Below, in pieces: positions 41,549-50,579 of a DNA stretch of 64,000 nt. The DNA is taken from positions 1,426,001 through 1,490,000 of the forward strand of contig OY730298.1 of assembly GCA_963422595.1 (NCBI GenBank), read 5' to 3'. The stretch comes from G963422595 sp963422595. Its GTDB lineage: Bacteria > Pseudomonadota > Gammaproteobacteria > UBA4575. The notes beneath the pieces are model-generated. The model did no database searches, was not told the origin of the DNA, and saw nothing but the letters and a program-made list of their open reading frames with translations. The position numbers and the translations under genes were made by a program. Each line of letters opens with the position of its first letter. Position 1 is the first letter of the stretch.

Positions 41549-42844
41549 ATGCCTGACAAACGCGCGAGACGTTTCACGGCCGCCCGCAAAGACGCAATGC
41601 GCGCCAAAAACCGCATTGCCAAAGAAAACTATCTTGCCATCCGCGACCTGCTCAAACAATCCAACGACCGCATCCGCGCCACCCTCGCCGCACAACCCAG
41701 CGACTACCAACTCTGGGCACTGCCCACTCTACAACGCGAAATACAAGCCACCATGGACAGCCTGGCCACCACGGCCAGCACCACCGCACAATCCGGGTGG
41801 GACGACGAATGGCTTGCTGGCCAACGCACCATTGACGACCCCCTGCGCGCCGGTGGCATTACCCTGCGCGCCCCTAAGATCAGCCCGCGCCAACTGATTG
41901 CCATGCGCGAGTTCTTAACCGACCGCATCAAAGACATCTCACGCATCGCCAAACGGCGCATCAACAGTGAGCTGGGTCTGATCATCACCGGCATCCAATC
42001 ACCCGGTGAGGCCATCAGCAACGTCACTCGCCTGCTCAACGAAACCTCGCGCCGCCGCGCCCTCACCATCGTGCGCACCGAACTCGGGCGCGCCTTCAGT
42101 GCTGCCCAATCAGCCCGCATGCAACAAGCCAAAGCCCACGTGCCCGGCCTGATGAAACAATGGCGCCGCTCCGGAAAAATCCACAGCCGCATCCAACACG
42201 ACACCGCCGATGGACAACTCCGCGCCCCCGACCAACCCTTCGACGTCGCAGGCTACAAACTCATGTACCCCAGAGACCCCGCAGCCCCGCCCGGGCAAAC
42301 CATCAACTGCGGCTGCGACAGCCTGCCCTACATGCAACACTGGGACGTCAAACACCCCAACCGACAACCCTTCACAACCGATGAGATCGCGCGCGACCCC
42401 AGACGTGCCGACCTAGTCGGTAACACCGCACCCCTGTCCAAGACAGCTGTGCGACAACACCTCCAAAGCACCAGCTTCCGCCACTTTGCCGCCGGTCAAA
42501 CGGGCTTCCCAGACCAAGAGCGCACGGTGGCTATCATCGATAAAAACCGACTCAAACAGCTCGGATTAGGCCACACCGCACGCACCGTACACCTGTCCCA
42601 AGCCACCGTGCTTACACACCCGCGCTTCGCCGACCTCACTACCCAAGACTGGCTGCGAGTGCAAACCATCGTAGACCAGGGACAATGGCGCGCACGCGGC
42701 ACACACCACCGCCTGCTGTGGACAACGGAAAACAATAAACCCTGGCTGACCGTGCTCAAACGCACCAATAAAGATGAAATCTATCTGTCATCCTACCGGC
42801 GGGCTAGGATGCGTGATATTGAGAAATTACAAAATGAATTATAG
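41549..42844 (+). CDS. Phage head morphogenesis protein (MuF) with C-terminal nuclease-toxin-like domain
   Basis: 431 residues. Residues about 100-260 are the Mu gpF minor head domain (RALTIVRTELGRAFSAAQSA; RIQHDTADGQLRAPDQPFDV; GQTINCGCDSLPYM). After about residue 280 comes an extra domain (FRHFAAGQTGFPDQERTVAI; DWLRVQTIVDQG; WLTVLKRTNKDEIYLSSYRR) that resembles the barnase/EndoU/ColicinE5-like nucleases fused to MuF proteins. Such MuF toxins are thought to be packaged in the virion. Domain assignment is from pattern memory; catalytic residues are not assigned. Confidence 0.75.
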   Translation: MPDKRARRFTAARKDAMRAKNRIAKENYLAIRDLLKQSNDRIRATLAAQPSDYQLWALPTLQREIQATMDSLATTASTTAQSGWDDEWLAGQRTIDDPLRAGGITLRAPKISPRQLIAMREFLTDRIKDISRIAKRRINSELGLIITGIQSPGEAISNVTRLLNETSRRRALTIVRTELGRAFSAAQSARMQQAKAHVPGLMKQWRRSGKIHSRIQHDTADGQLRAPDQPFDVAGYKLMYPRDPAAPPGQTINCGCDSLPYMQHWDVKHPNRQPFTTDEIARDPRRADLVGNTAPLSKTAVRQHLQSTSFRHFAAGQTGFPDQERTVAIIDKNRLKQLGLGHTARTVHLSQATVLTHPRFADLTTQDWLRVQTIVDQGQWRARGTHHRLLWTTENNKPWLTVLKRTNKDEIYLSSYRRARMRDIEKLQNEL

Positions 42845-42917
42845 AGCCTGGGGGGCCGCAAACCTTCCCCGCCGCTCAAGACGGGCTGGGCGTAAGACAA
42901 ATGTCTGACTCAGGCTC
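42844..42917. other. Possible structured RNA or terminator region after muF
   Basis: GAGCCTG (42844-42850) and CAGGCTC (42911-42917) are a perfect 7-bp inverted repeat closing a 60-nt GC-rich segment that contains further short stems (CCG/CGG; AGAC-AAAT-GTCT). The 7-bp closing stem is tRNA-like, but no anticodon or T-loop is present. It may be a terminator complex or unknown RNA. Confidence 0.3.
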
Positions 42918-43046
42918 CAAGAGTTATCCTATACCCACAGCATAAGATGTCAAGAGGAATTGTCTAACGACCCTTTGACCCAAACGCGATAGCAGCACAC
43001 CGCGACCACGCGCGCTTTTGCTCACGCGCGCAACGCACCTGATAAA

Positions 43047-43469
43047 TCACCTGAACAAACACAAAACCCGCAACTGACCCAAACCCTCACACACCGAACG
43101 AATCCGATACTCATACTTACCCAACTTACCATCCGTGTCATAAATCACCACCACCGGCACCTTGCCCGTCAAATGCGCAAAAAACAACGCCTGCTGCACA
43201 CTGTCCAAACTGCTGCGCTTGTCCAGCCCACCCTCATACACGTGCGTGTCCGTCTCACAATCCAACACCACATACCCGCGACCACCAGGGTAATCATAAT
43301 AATGCCGCACCTCCGTGCGACCACCTACCGACGCACAAAACGCACGGTTATAGTCGTCCTCGGAACGAGAAGTGTGTACATCATCACGATGGGTTAATAC
43401 TATTGCTATGACAGCAAGCACCAATGCCACAAGGTAGGGGCCAACTTGCCCAACACTAGCCATAGCCAT
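43047..43469 (-). CDS. Phage-type hypothetical protein, possible nuclease-fold domain
   Basis: 140 residues from the ATG at 43469, with AGGTGG upstream. An N-terminal helix (PYLVALVLAVIAIVL) is followed by YNRAFCASVGGRTEVRHYYD, YVVLDCETDTHVYEGG and SVQQALFFAHLTGKVPVVVI. The last part resembles phage proteins with an EVR...DC...E pattern and helix-strand order like PD-(D/E)XK enzymes. It converges on the muF gene. Function unproven; a phage accessory or toxin-immunity role is conceivable. Confidence 0.55.
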   Translation of the reverse strand: MAMASVGQVGPYLVALVLAVIAIVLTHRDDVHTSRSEDDYNRAFCASVGGRTEVRHYYDYPGGRGYVVLDCETDTHVYEGGLDKRSSLDSVQQALFFAHLTGKVPVVVIYDTDGKLGKYEYRIRSVCEGLGQLRVLCLFR

Positions 43470-43499
43470 CAGCAAATTCCACCTGGGTATTCTCAAAAA

Positions 43500-44008
43500 C
43501 GTTTTTGGTGGGAAACTTACCTATCACGGTGCTGAAGGAAATCGATGATATCCAAGGGCTCGTCGTCATGCTCCTTGTCCTTCACCTTCAATTGCTCAAT
43601 ATAGCCGCTATTACCAGAATCGTGTACAGCATTTTAAGCAAACTTTGAACCCTTTCCAACGAAAGGGATCTCTGTTGCGTAGGCCCGGCTTTAAATCTCG
43701 ACATCTATGAAGCGGGCATCATATTCCCGACCGATAAGCCGCACTTGGACCAATTCCGGCAATGTGATCCGCCACAATTACCAAGGTAATAACCACTCTC
43801 ATTTACACACTACGAAACTGCTTCTTGCAGAGCACCCTTTAATCAATTTCTTATTGTCCGTCCTGTACGCGCAACGGGCATGATATTTATCACTACATAT
43901 CACGGACTCAACAAATTAGTGACTACATCATCACTACTGCTATGTATAAGCATTGTATGCAGTGCTTTTAGCTGTATCTACGGTACTCCAATAACAAAAT
44001 TAGCTTAG
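43500..44008. other. Prophage/host junction with gene scraps
   Basis: No intact gene. On the minus strand, two short reading frames look like C-terminal remnants: LPELVQVRLIGREYDARFID ending near 43710, and IEQLKVKDKEHDDEPLDIID ending near 43515. I do not recognise them. Host genes maf and yceD, expected in this neighbourhood, are not found. Confidence 0.4.
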
Positions 44009-44983
44009 TCACCGTAGATTAGGGTGCCATAAAGCTTCTTGTATTGGTCTGACGAACGCCGCACCAAGCCTTTTCGCAAATTGCTGCACGATGTCTTCTT
44101 GAAATGTATAATCTCGAATTTCTTGTGCGCCAACTACCTCTCGCGCAACATAATTAGCATTGCCAAATTCATCAATTAAGCCTAATTTAAGCGCCTGTTC
44201 ACCAGTCCAAAAAAGTCCGCTAAACATATTTGCATCGTTTGCAAGTCTATTGCCACGGCCTTCTTTGACCACATTAATAAATTGCTGATGAATTTCATTA
44301 AGCAGGGTTTGAATGTGAACTTTCTCAAATTCATCTTGCGGCAAAAACGGATCAAGAATAGCCTTGTGTTTACCTGCCGTTATTAACCGACGTTCAATAC
44401 CCAGTTTCTCTATGGCGTCCACAAACCCGAAGTTATCCATACGTACACCTATGGATCCAATAATGCTTGTTTTGTCGGCATAAATTTTATCGGCCGCGAC
44501 TGCTGCGAATACTCCCCCTGATGCGCATATATCTGTGACTACCGCATACAACGGCTTTTCCGGATAAAGCTCACGTAAGCGTGTAATCTCACGATTGATG
44601 TAACTTGCCTGTACCGGGCTACCGCCCGGAGTATTGATTCTAAGTATGACCGCGGCTGATTTTTCATTTTCAAATGCTGCGCGCAGACCAGAAATGATGT
44701 TATCTGCGCTGGCATTTTCGCCATCTGCAATTATGCCTGCCAGATCTACTAAAGCGGTATGCTGATCATTGGTGGATAAACTGGAAAGATCCCAATCTGC
44801 CAAGCTGACAAGGAGTATGCCAATATATCCAAATCCTAGCAGTTTGAAAAAAATGCTCCAGCGGCGCGCACGCCGTTGTTCCCGAAGGCCTACTGTAGCC
44901 AGCTTTACGACTACATCACGCTCCCAGTTAGCAGTCGAACGATTTTCAGCTGAAAGCTTATCCAGACTAATTTTTGGTTCCAT
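44009..44983 (-). CDS. sppA: S49 family signal peptide peptidase (SppA/SohB-like)
   Basis: 324 residues. One N-terminal membrane helix (FFKLLGFGYIGILLVSLADW), then the protease core with catalytic Ser in ICASGGVFAAVAADKIYADK and the Lys expected in RRLITAGKHKAILDPF. Short SppA form with a single S49 domain. It degrades cleaved signal peptides in the inner membrane. It forms a leftward pair with rluC, as in many proteobacteria. Confidence 0.88.
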   Translation of the reverse strand: MEPKISLDKLSAENRSTANWERDVVVKLATVGLREQRRARRWSIFFKLLGFGYIGILLVSLADWDLSSLSTNDQHTALVDLAGIIADGENASADNIISGLRAAFENEKSAAVILRINTPGGSPVQASYINREITRLRELYPEKPLYAVVTDICASGGVFAAVAADKIYADKTSIIGSIGVRMDNFGFVDAIEKLGIERRLITAGKHKAILDPFLPQDEFEKVHIQTLLNEIHQQFINVVKEGRGNRLANDANMFSGLFWTGEQALKLGLIDEFGNANYVAREVVGAQEIRDYTFQEDIVQQFAKRLGAAFVRPIQEALWHPNLR

Positions 44984-45144
44984 ATTTGCATTGTATCCAT
45001 ATTAACCAGATTAAAATGGCGATAAACCATTATATTCACAGTATTTATGTGATTATTTACATTAAGTTTGAATTTTATCCTATTATAACTACTGAATTAA
45101 ATTCCACGGAAACTGGAATCATTTTTTCCTGTAAGGCAAAAAGG

Positions 45145-46092
45145 TTAATCGGACTCTAAGCATTGCAGGAAGCCACTTAGCTCCTTGTCCAATGGCGCTG
45201 AAAAGTTATATTTTTCACCATTACCTGAACATTGAAATGCGACCCTGGATGCATGTAAAAACATGCGCTTTAACCCCATCTTTTTGCACCTGCCGTTAAA
45301 TATAAAATCTCCATATTTTTGATCGCCCACTACCGGATGCCTGATTTGAGCAGAATGGATACGAATTTGATGATTTCGCCCAGTACTTATTTTGACATTC
45401 ATTAATGAAAATTCTCTATAAATTTTGCGAGGTGAAAATTTAGTAATCGCTGTCTTTAAATTCATAGGGTTTTGCCTTCTGTCTAAAATTTCCAAACACT
45501 CACTTTTATGCTGTAACGGCGCATTTATAATTTTCTTTCCAAGACTCCATCTCCCTTTAACCAATGCCCAGTATTCTTTCTTTACTTTTCGCGTCCGTAG
45601 TAATCCGTGTAGTTCATTCAGCATACGGTTATTTTTAGCTATCAACAAACATCCGCTGGTTTCGCGATCTAATCTGTGCGCTAATTCTAAATAAGATGCA
45701 GCAGGCCGCAATGCCCTTAAAACCTCGATTACTCCGTAAGATACCCGAGTACCTGAATGCACCGCTAAACCAGCTGGTTTATTAATTACCAAAATTGATT
45801 TGTCTTCATACAAAATTGAAGACTCAACCCGAATTTTAACATGGTCAGGAATATTTGGTCTTTCCGTGCGCAATTTCGATACGTATAGGTTTGGAACGAA
45901 TACTTCATCATCTGTTTGTACCCGATAAGTTTGCTTTACACGCTTTCTATTTACTCTAATTTTCCCAGTGCGTAGCAATCGATAGATAAGCCTCTTGGGA
46001 ACACCTTTGAAGCTGGTAAATAAGAAGTTGTCAATGCGTTGACCGTCTTTAGTGAAATGAACGATTTGAGTTGAGCTATTCATGTCGAGCAT
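45145..46092 (-). CDS. rluC: 23S rRNA pseudouridine synthase, RluC type
   Basis: 315 residues (312 if it starts at the second ATG). N-terminal S4 RNA-binding domain (RIDNFLFTSFKGVPKRLIYR), then the RluA-family catalytic motif ELAHRLDRETSGCLLIAKN with the essential Asp, and RNHQIRIHSAQIRHPVVGD. It modifies uridines of 23S rRNA. Divergent from rne, the classic arrangement. Confidence 0.92.
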   Translation of the reverse strand: MLDMNSSTQIVHFTKDGQRIDNFLFTSFKGVPKRLIYRLLRTGKIRVNRKRVKQTYRVQTDDEVFVPNLYVSKLRTERPNIPDHVKIRVESSILYEDKSILVINKPAGLAVHSGTRVSYGVIEVLRALRPAASYLELAHRLDRETSGCLLIAKNNRMLNELHGLLRTRKVKKEYWALVKGRWSLGKKIINAPLQHKSECLEILDRRQNPMNLKTAITKFSPRKIYREFSLMNVKISTGRNHQIRIHSAQIRHPVVGDQKYGDFIFNGRCKKMGLKRMFLHASRVAFQCSGNGEKYNFSAPLDKELSGFLQCLESD

Positions 46093-46521
46093 ATGCCCTT
46101 ACCAGTATTGATTACAAACACATGATTTATCTAATTTGCTGCGCATAGCGTAAATTGATATAGTGCTTTATGGGCTTTGGAGCGATTACTTAATATTCTA
46201 ACCTACAGCATCAGGAAGAAATTTATCGCTCCATTTCGGAGTTCATTAGGTTTTCTACATTTCATGGCCTTATAGCATCTTCGCAAATGCCATGAAGTTG
46301 AGCTTAGAAGCACTTGCTTAAGTGATTAGAGGGGCTATGCACCCTGTAATAATACAACAGTACAAAATGATCAGTTTTTTAAGTATCACAATCCGTTTAT
46401 TCCTTTGGTTATTCTCCGCAGGCTTTATCAGACTGGCAGCATTACGCCACGCATAAAAAACAAGAGGCCTATACTCTATTGAGAAAATTACAAGGGACAT
46501 GGACATCAAACAGAGTTATAT
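46093..46521 (+). other. Long rluC-rne intergenic region (rne 5' leader)
   Basis: 429 bp without a supported gene. It must carry divergent promoters, and the long leader fits rne, whose mRNA in enterobacteria is autoregulated through its 5' UTR. I see no clearly homologous hairpin. Confidence 0.4.
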
Positions 46522-48465
46522 ATGAAAAGAATTTTAATCAATGCTACTCAGCAAGAAGAGTTGCGTGTAGGGATGGTCGATGGACAACAACTATACGATC
46601 TGGATATTGAATTACTATCTAGAAATCAAAAGAAAGATAATATTTACAAGAGTGTAATTACCCGCATTGAACCTAGCCTCGAAGCTGCTTTTGTTAATTA
46701 TGGCGCCGAACGCCATGGTTTTCTTCCTTTTAAGGACATTGCACCTACGTATCTAAATGGGACTGCTAACAAAGGCAGCGGACGCACCCTGGTCAAAGAC
46801 CTTCTTTCGGAAGGCCAGCAGATCATTGTACAAGTTGGACGTGAAGAGCGTGGGAATAAGGGTGCTGCACTTACTACCTATATAAGTCTCGCAGGACGCT
46901 ACTTGGTCTTAATGCCTAATAATCCCCGAGCGGGTGGAGTATCGCGCCGCATTGAAGGCGAAGAACGCGATAAAATTAGAGACACTTTGGCGCAGCTTAA
47001 TGTACCACAAAACATGGGAATTATTATACGTACTGCGGGTGTGGGTCGATCAGTAGAAGAATTACAGTGGGATCTTGATTACTTACAGCAATTAAACAAA
47101 GCGATTATGCAAGCTGCCGAATCTCAAGATAGTCCGTTTCTTATTTACCAGGAAAGTAATGTAATCATTCGGGCTCTTCGTGACCATCTAAGAGATGATA
47201 TTGGAGAAATCATCATTGATGATGCGGATGTATACAACGATGCGAAAAAATTCGTTGGACAAGTCATGCCACATAACCTTAGAAAGCTGAAACTGCATGA
47301 AGGTCATGTTCCCCTATTTAATCATTATCAAATTGAGACTCAAATTGAATCTGCATTTGACCGTGAAGTTTGTCTGCCGTCTGGAGGTTCAATTAATATT
47401 GACCATACTGAGGCTATGATTGCTATTGACATTAACTCCGCTAAAGCAACTAAGGGTAGCGATATAGAAGAAACAGCTTTACACACTAACCTTGAGGCTG
47501 CTGTTGAAATTGCAAGACAGCTGCGTTTACGTGATTTAGGTGGGCTAATTGTCATTGATTTTATTGATATGATGTCGAACAAAAACCAACGTGAAGTTGA
47601 AAATAGTTTACGTGAAGCGCTACAAGTTGATCGCGCGCGCGTGCGGTGTGGCAGGATATCCCGCTTTGGCCTGCTGGAAATGTCGCGGCAGAGATTACGG
47701 CCATCATTAGAAGAATCAAGCCAAATAGTGTGCCCCCGTTGTACAGGTTATGGGACTATTCGTAGCATAGAATCACTTGCACTTGCTGTGCTTCGACTTA
47801 TAGAAGAAGAAGCTATGAAAGAGAAAACTGACAAAGTGATTGCTAAATTGCCAGTAGACGTAACCAGTTTTTTATTGAATGAAAAACGTAGTGGTATCAG
47901 TGAGATTGAGGCACGCCACCATGTTCAGCTTATTATTGTACCTGATCCTAATCTCGAAACGCCTCATTTTTTTGTAGAACGCATACGTGATAATGACAAA
48001 GAAACAGGTAATAAGCCCAGCTATGAGTTGATTCCTCAGGAAAAGACACCCGTAAACCTATCTAAGCAAAAGACGATCGCAGCGGAACAACCTGCGGTAA
48101 AATCTATTCAATCGAAAACTCCTGCACCTGGTCCACGGAGACGGCCTTCTACTGCAGTTAAATCCAGTGTACTTAACCGCATGTTTGCATGGTTAATTGG
48201 AAGTGATGATAAAGCCAAACCTGAGCAACGACCAAAGCACAATAAACGCAGGAGACATTCACGAGGTTATCAGGGAAATAGTAGTTATTCCAGTCGCGCT
48301 GGCAGCCAAAGACGCCGTGGGTCACGCGATAGTGGTTCCCGTAACAATAGTAGACGTAAAGCAGATAATTCACCCAGAGCTACGGGCACACGCGACGCTA
48401 AGCGCAGACAAAACGGGAGAAATCAGCAACACAAACCAGATTCTAGTAGCTCACTTTCACCTTAA
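46522..48465 (+). CDS. rne: Ribonuclease E
   Basis: 647 residues, much shorter than enteric RNase E (about 1060), because the C-terminal scaffold is reduced. S1 domain (KSVITRIEPSLEAAFVNYGA; RHGFLPFKDI), 5' sensor and RNase H-like regions, catalytic Asp in AMIAIDINSAKATKG and IVIDFIDMM, and Zn-link CPRCTGYG. After about residue 500 the tail is low complexity and basic (KRRRHSRGY, RRRGSRDSGSRNNSRRK), suited to RNA binding and partner docking. Central to mRNA decay and tRNA/rRNA maturation. Confidence 0.94.
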   Translation: MKRILINATQQEELRVGMVDGQQLYDLDIELLSRNQKKDNIYKSVITRIEPSLEAAFVNYGAERHGFLPFKDIAPTYLNGTANKGSGRTLVKDLLSEGQQIIVQVGREERGNKGAALTTYISLAGRYLVLMPNNPRAGGVSRRIEGEERDKIRDTLAQLNVPQNMGIIIRTAGVGRSVEELQWDLDYLQQLNKAIMQAAESQDSPFLIYQESNVIIRALRDHLRDDIGEIIIDDADVYNDAKKFVGQVMPHNLRKLKLHEGHVPLFNHYQIETQIESAFDREVCLPSGGSINIDHTEAMIAIDINSAKATKGSDIEETALHTNLEAAVEIARQLRLRDLGGLIVIDFIDMMSNKNQREVENSLREALQVDRARVRCGRISRFGLLEMSRQRLRPSLEESSQIVCPRCTGYGTIRSIESLALAVLRLIEEEAMKEKTDKVIAKLPVDVTSFLLNEKRSGISEIEARHHVQLIIVPDPNLETPHFFVERIRDNDKETGNKPSYELIPQEKTPVNLSKQKTIAAEQPAVKSIQSKTPAPGPRRRPSTAVKSSVLNRMFAWLIGSDDKAKPEQRPKHNKRRRHSRGYQGNSSYSSRAGSQRRRGSRDSGSRNNSRRKADNSPRATGTRDAKRRQNGRNQQHKPDSSSSLSP

Positions 48466-48555
48466 TATAATCCCAACAAATAATTCAATCATTTCATGCG
48501 CTTTTAATATTTTTTGAATCAAATATTTTCAATGATTTTTTCCAAGCAAGATTTT

Positions 48556-48789
48556 CTACGCTCGCGCTAGTGCTTTCAGTATCAGCCTGCCGCAACTCAA
48601 GCCCAGAAACCATGAAGAAACAATTCCCCAGACCCTGGGCTTTTCAAATGTAACGGCATTACGATAGTAGCTTTCTATTTCCTCCATGGGTGCTTTATCT
48701 AAATATAGTAGATCCAGTGGCACTAAGACGAATGCAATCAATAAAGCTATAATTAAGAATATAAAATGAAGTATCAGCAGACGATGCAT
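48556..48789 (-). CDS. Small membrane protein downstream of pyrC
   Basis: 77 residues with two hydrophobic helices (LLILHFIFLIIALLIAFVLV; VWGIVSSWFLGLSCGRLILK) and an acidic loop. It begins 15 nt after the pyrC stop, so is probably co-transcribed. No family recognised. Confidence 0.6.
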   Translation of the reverse strand: MHRLLILHFIFLIIALLIAFVLVPLDLLYLDKAPMEEIESYYRNAVTFEKPRVWGIVSSWFLGLSCGRLILKALARA

Positions 48790-48804
48790 CGTTCCAGTAA
48801 ACCT

Positions 48805-50142
48805 TTAGCGATGAAAAGTTAATCTTTCGCCATAAGCCGGGTTGCTCAGAAATTCACCGTTTGCATAAACAACTTGTCCATTAAGGATTGTGGTATCTAT
48901 GGTTGAACGAAATGAATAGTCTTCAAACGGCGACCAGCCACATTTATACAAAATATTATCCGCAGTGACAGTGAATATTGTATCAACGTCTAATACTACT
49001 AAATCCGCAAAATAGCCTTCCCGAACGAACCCTCTATCTGCCAGCGCAAATCGTGTTGCAACATTATGGCTTGTTTTCTCAACTATTTTTTCAATACTTA
49101 AAATATTATCGTGATAATGCTCTAAGAGGCTTAATAAGGCATGTTGTACTAATGGTAGGCCAGCAGGTGAAGTTACATAGTTTCCATGTTTTTCTGCTAG
49201 GGTGTGTGGCGCATGGTCCGTAGCGATAATATCAATGCGATCTTCGTTTACGCCGCGTAAAAGTCCTTTTTGATCCTGCCGGGTTTTGATTGCAGGATTA
49301 CATTTGATGAGCGCGCCTTTTTCAGCATAATCTGAGGCATTAAAAAACAAGTGATGCACACAAACTTCGGCCGTAATAGATTTGTTTTCCACTTTATCTT
49401 GTGTAAATAACGTCAATTCTTTTGCTGTGGAGAGGTGTAAAACATGCAGTTGCGCATGGTGTTTTTTCGCTAAGGAGATGGCCTTTAATGTGGACTTATA
49501 ACAGGCTTTTTCGGATCGGATCATTGGATGATATTCGATCGGAATTTCATCTCCATATTCCTGCTGGAATTTTTTAAGATTTTTCTCAATAAGAGGTGAA
49601 TCTTCACAGTGTGTAATAATTGGAACTGGGGCATGCTTAAATATCTCTTCTAACACCTTATCGTCATTTACCAACATGTTACCTGTCGAAGCTCCCATGA
49701 ACACTTTAATTCCACATGCAAGGTCCTTAGGAACATTTTTAATGACATCAATGTTGTCATTACTTGCACCCATATAAAATGCATAGTTTGCTTGCGCACG
49801 TCGATGAGCAGTCTGATATTTTCGTTGCAGGAGATCAATACTAAGAGTTGGAGGGCACACATTTGGCATATCCATAAAACTTGTAATTCCACCCGCAATT
49901 GCCGCATGCGACTCAGTTACAATATCCCCTTTATGTGTAAGTCCGGGTTCACGGAAATGCACTTGGTCATCAATCATCCCGGGTATTAAAAATTTTCCTT
50001 CAACATCGAGCACACGTCTAGCTTCCACATGTTGTAGATCGTTATCAATTTGCTCGATTCTTTTCTTCGCAATCAAAATATCCTGTTGTGAAACAATATG
50101 CTCATTAACAAGTTTTGCATTAGTAATTAACAGATCGTGCAT
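48805..50142 (-). CDS. pyrC: Dihydroorotase (class I type)
   Basis: 445 residues. GMIDDQVHFREPGLTHKGD, SFMDMPN, YAFYMGASNDNID, the carbamylated-Lys region GIKVFMGAS, THCED and IATDHAPHT define an amidohydrolase of the dihydroorotase family, which closes carbamoyl-aspartate to dihydroorotate in pyrimidine synthesis. The usual metal motif HxH is QxH here. I recall the same DDQVHFREPG in a dihydroorotase subgroup, so this is probably not a defect. Confidence 0.88.
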   Translation of the reverse strand: MHDLLITNAKLVNEHIVSQQDILIAKKRIEQIDNDLQHVEARRVLDVEGKFLIPGMIDDQVHFREPGLTHKGDIVTESHAAIAGGITSFMDMPNVCPPTLSIDLLQRKYQTAHRRAQANYAFYMGASNDNIDVIKNVPKDLACGIKVFMGASTGNMLVNDDKVLEEIFKHAPVPIITHCEDSPLIEKNLKKFQQEYGDEIPIEYHPMIRSEKACYKSTLKAISLAKKHHAQLHVLHLSTAKELTLFTQDKVENKSITAEVCVHHLFFNASDYAEKGALIKCNPAIKTRQDQKGLLRGVNEDRIDIIATDHAPHTLAEKHGNYVTSPAGLPLVQHALLSLLEHYHDNILSIEKIVEKTSHNVATRFALADRGFVREGYFADLVVLDVDTIFTVTADNILYKCGWSPFEDYSFRSTIDTTILNGQVVYANGEFLSNPAYGERLTFHR

Positions 50143-50381
50143 AATTAAATTAGATTAATTGATAAGCGAAGTTTCGTGTTCACTACATGACGTAGTGTAT
50201 GAATAGGTAATCATCAATACCGATAACCATAGCAGTGCGTTTCTAAAATTGGAACAGAAAAATTTGTTTGTTCAGAGAAGTCGTTTTTCAATTATCTTCT
50301 CCAGAATTCACAGGAATTAAAACGACTGTTTAATTAGCCAACAGCAAACCTACATATACAATTAGATGTCTTTTTGCCACA

Positions 50382-50579
50382 TTAGTCCAATTTCATAATA
50401 AGGCAATATACGGATATCAATATTCCGAAGCCTACGTACATTCCTAAAAATGAGATCAGCATTAGCAGCCCTACTTCGGGATTGACTACTCCTGATCTAA
50501 CTAAAATAAAAACCCCTGCTACCAAGCAAGCGAACAGAAAAATAGCCCCCGCCACAATTAAGATTTTTTTATTTTTCAT
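50382..50579 (-). CDS. Small two-helix membrane protein
   Basis: 65 residues: ILIVAGAIFLFACLVAGVFI and LLMLISFLGMYVGFGILISV are two membrane helices with short polar ends. Isolated; no family recognised and no strong ribosome binding site. Confidence 0.45.
   Translation of the reverse strand: MKNKKILIVAGAIFLFACLVAGVFILVRSGVVNPEVGLLMLISFLGMYVGFGILISVYCLIMKLD

Larger units (their letters stand above)
29030..43500. mobile_element. Rearranged Mu-like prophage
   Basis: It carries leftward tail genes (29.09-36.85 kb) and a rightward holin, DUF2730, DUF3486, terminase, portal and MuF segment (36.83-42.84 kb). Phage early genes, protease, major capsid protein and tail-tip genes are absent. The left limit is where the tail chaperone repeat begins (29030); the right limit is uncertain. 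It is inserted between the S49 peptidase gene and rpmF. Higher GC than host. Not able to form particles. Confidence 0.85.

Noticed and set aside
42844..42917. A tRNA gene
   Set aside because: Only the 7-bp closing stem fits; there is no GTTCRA T-loop, D-loop or anticodon stem of proper length.
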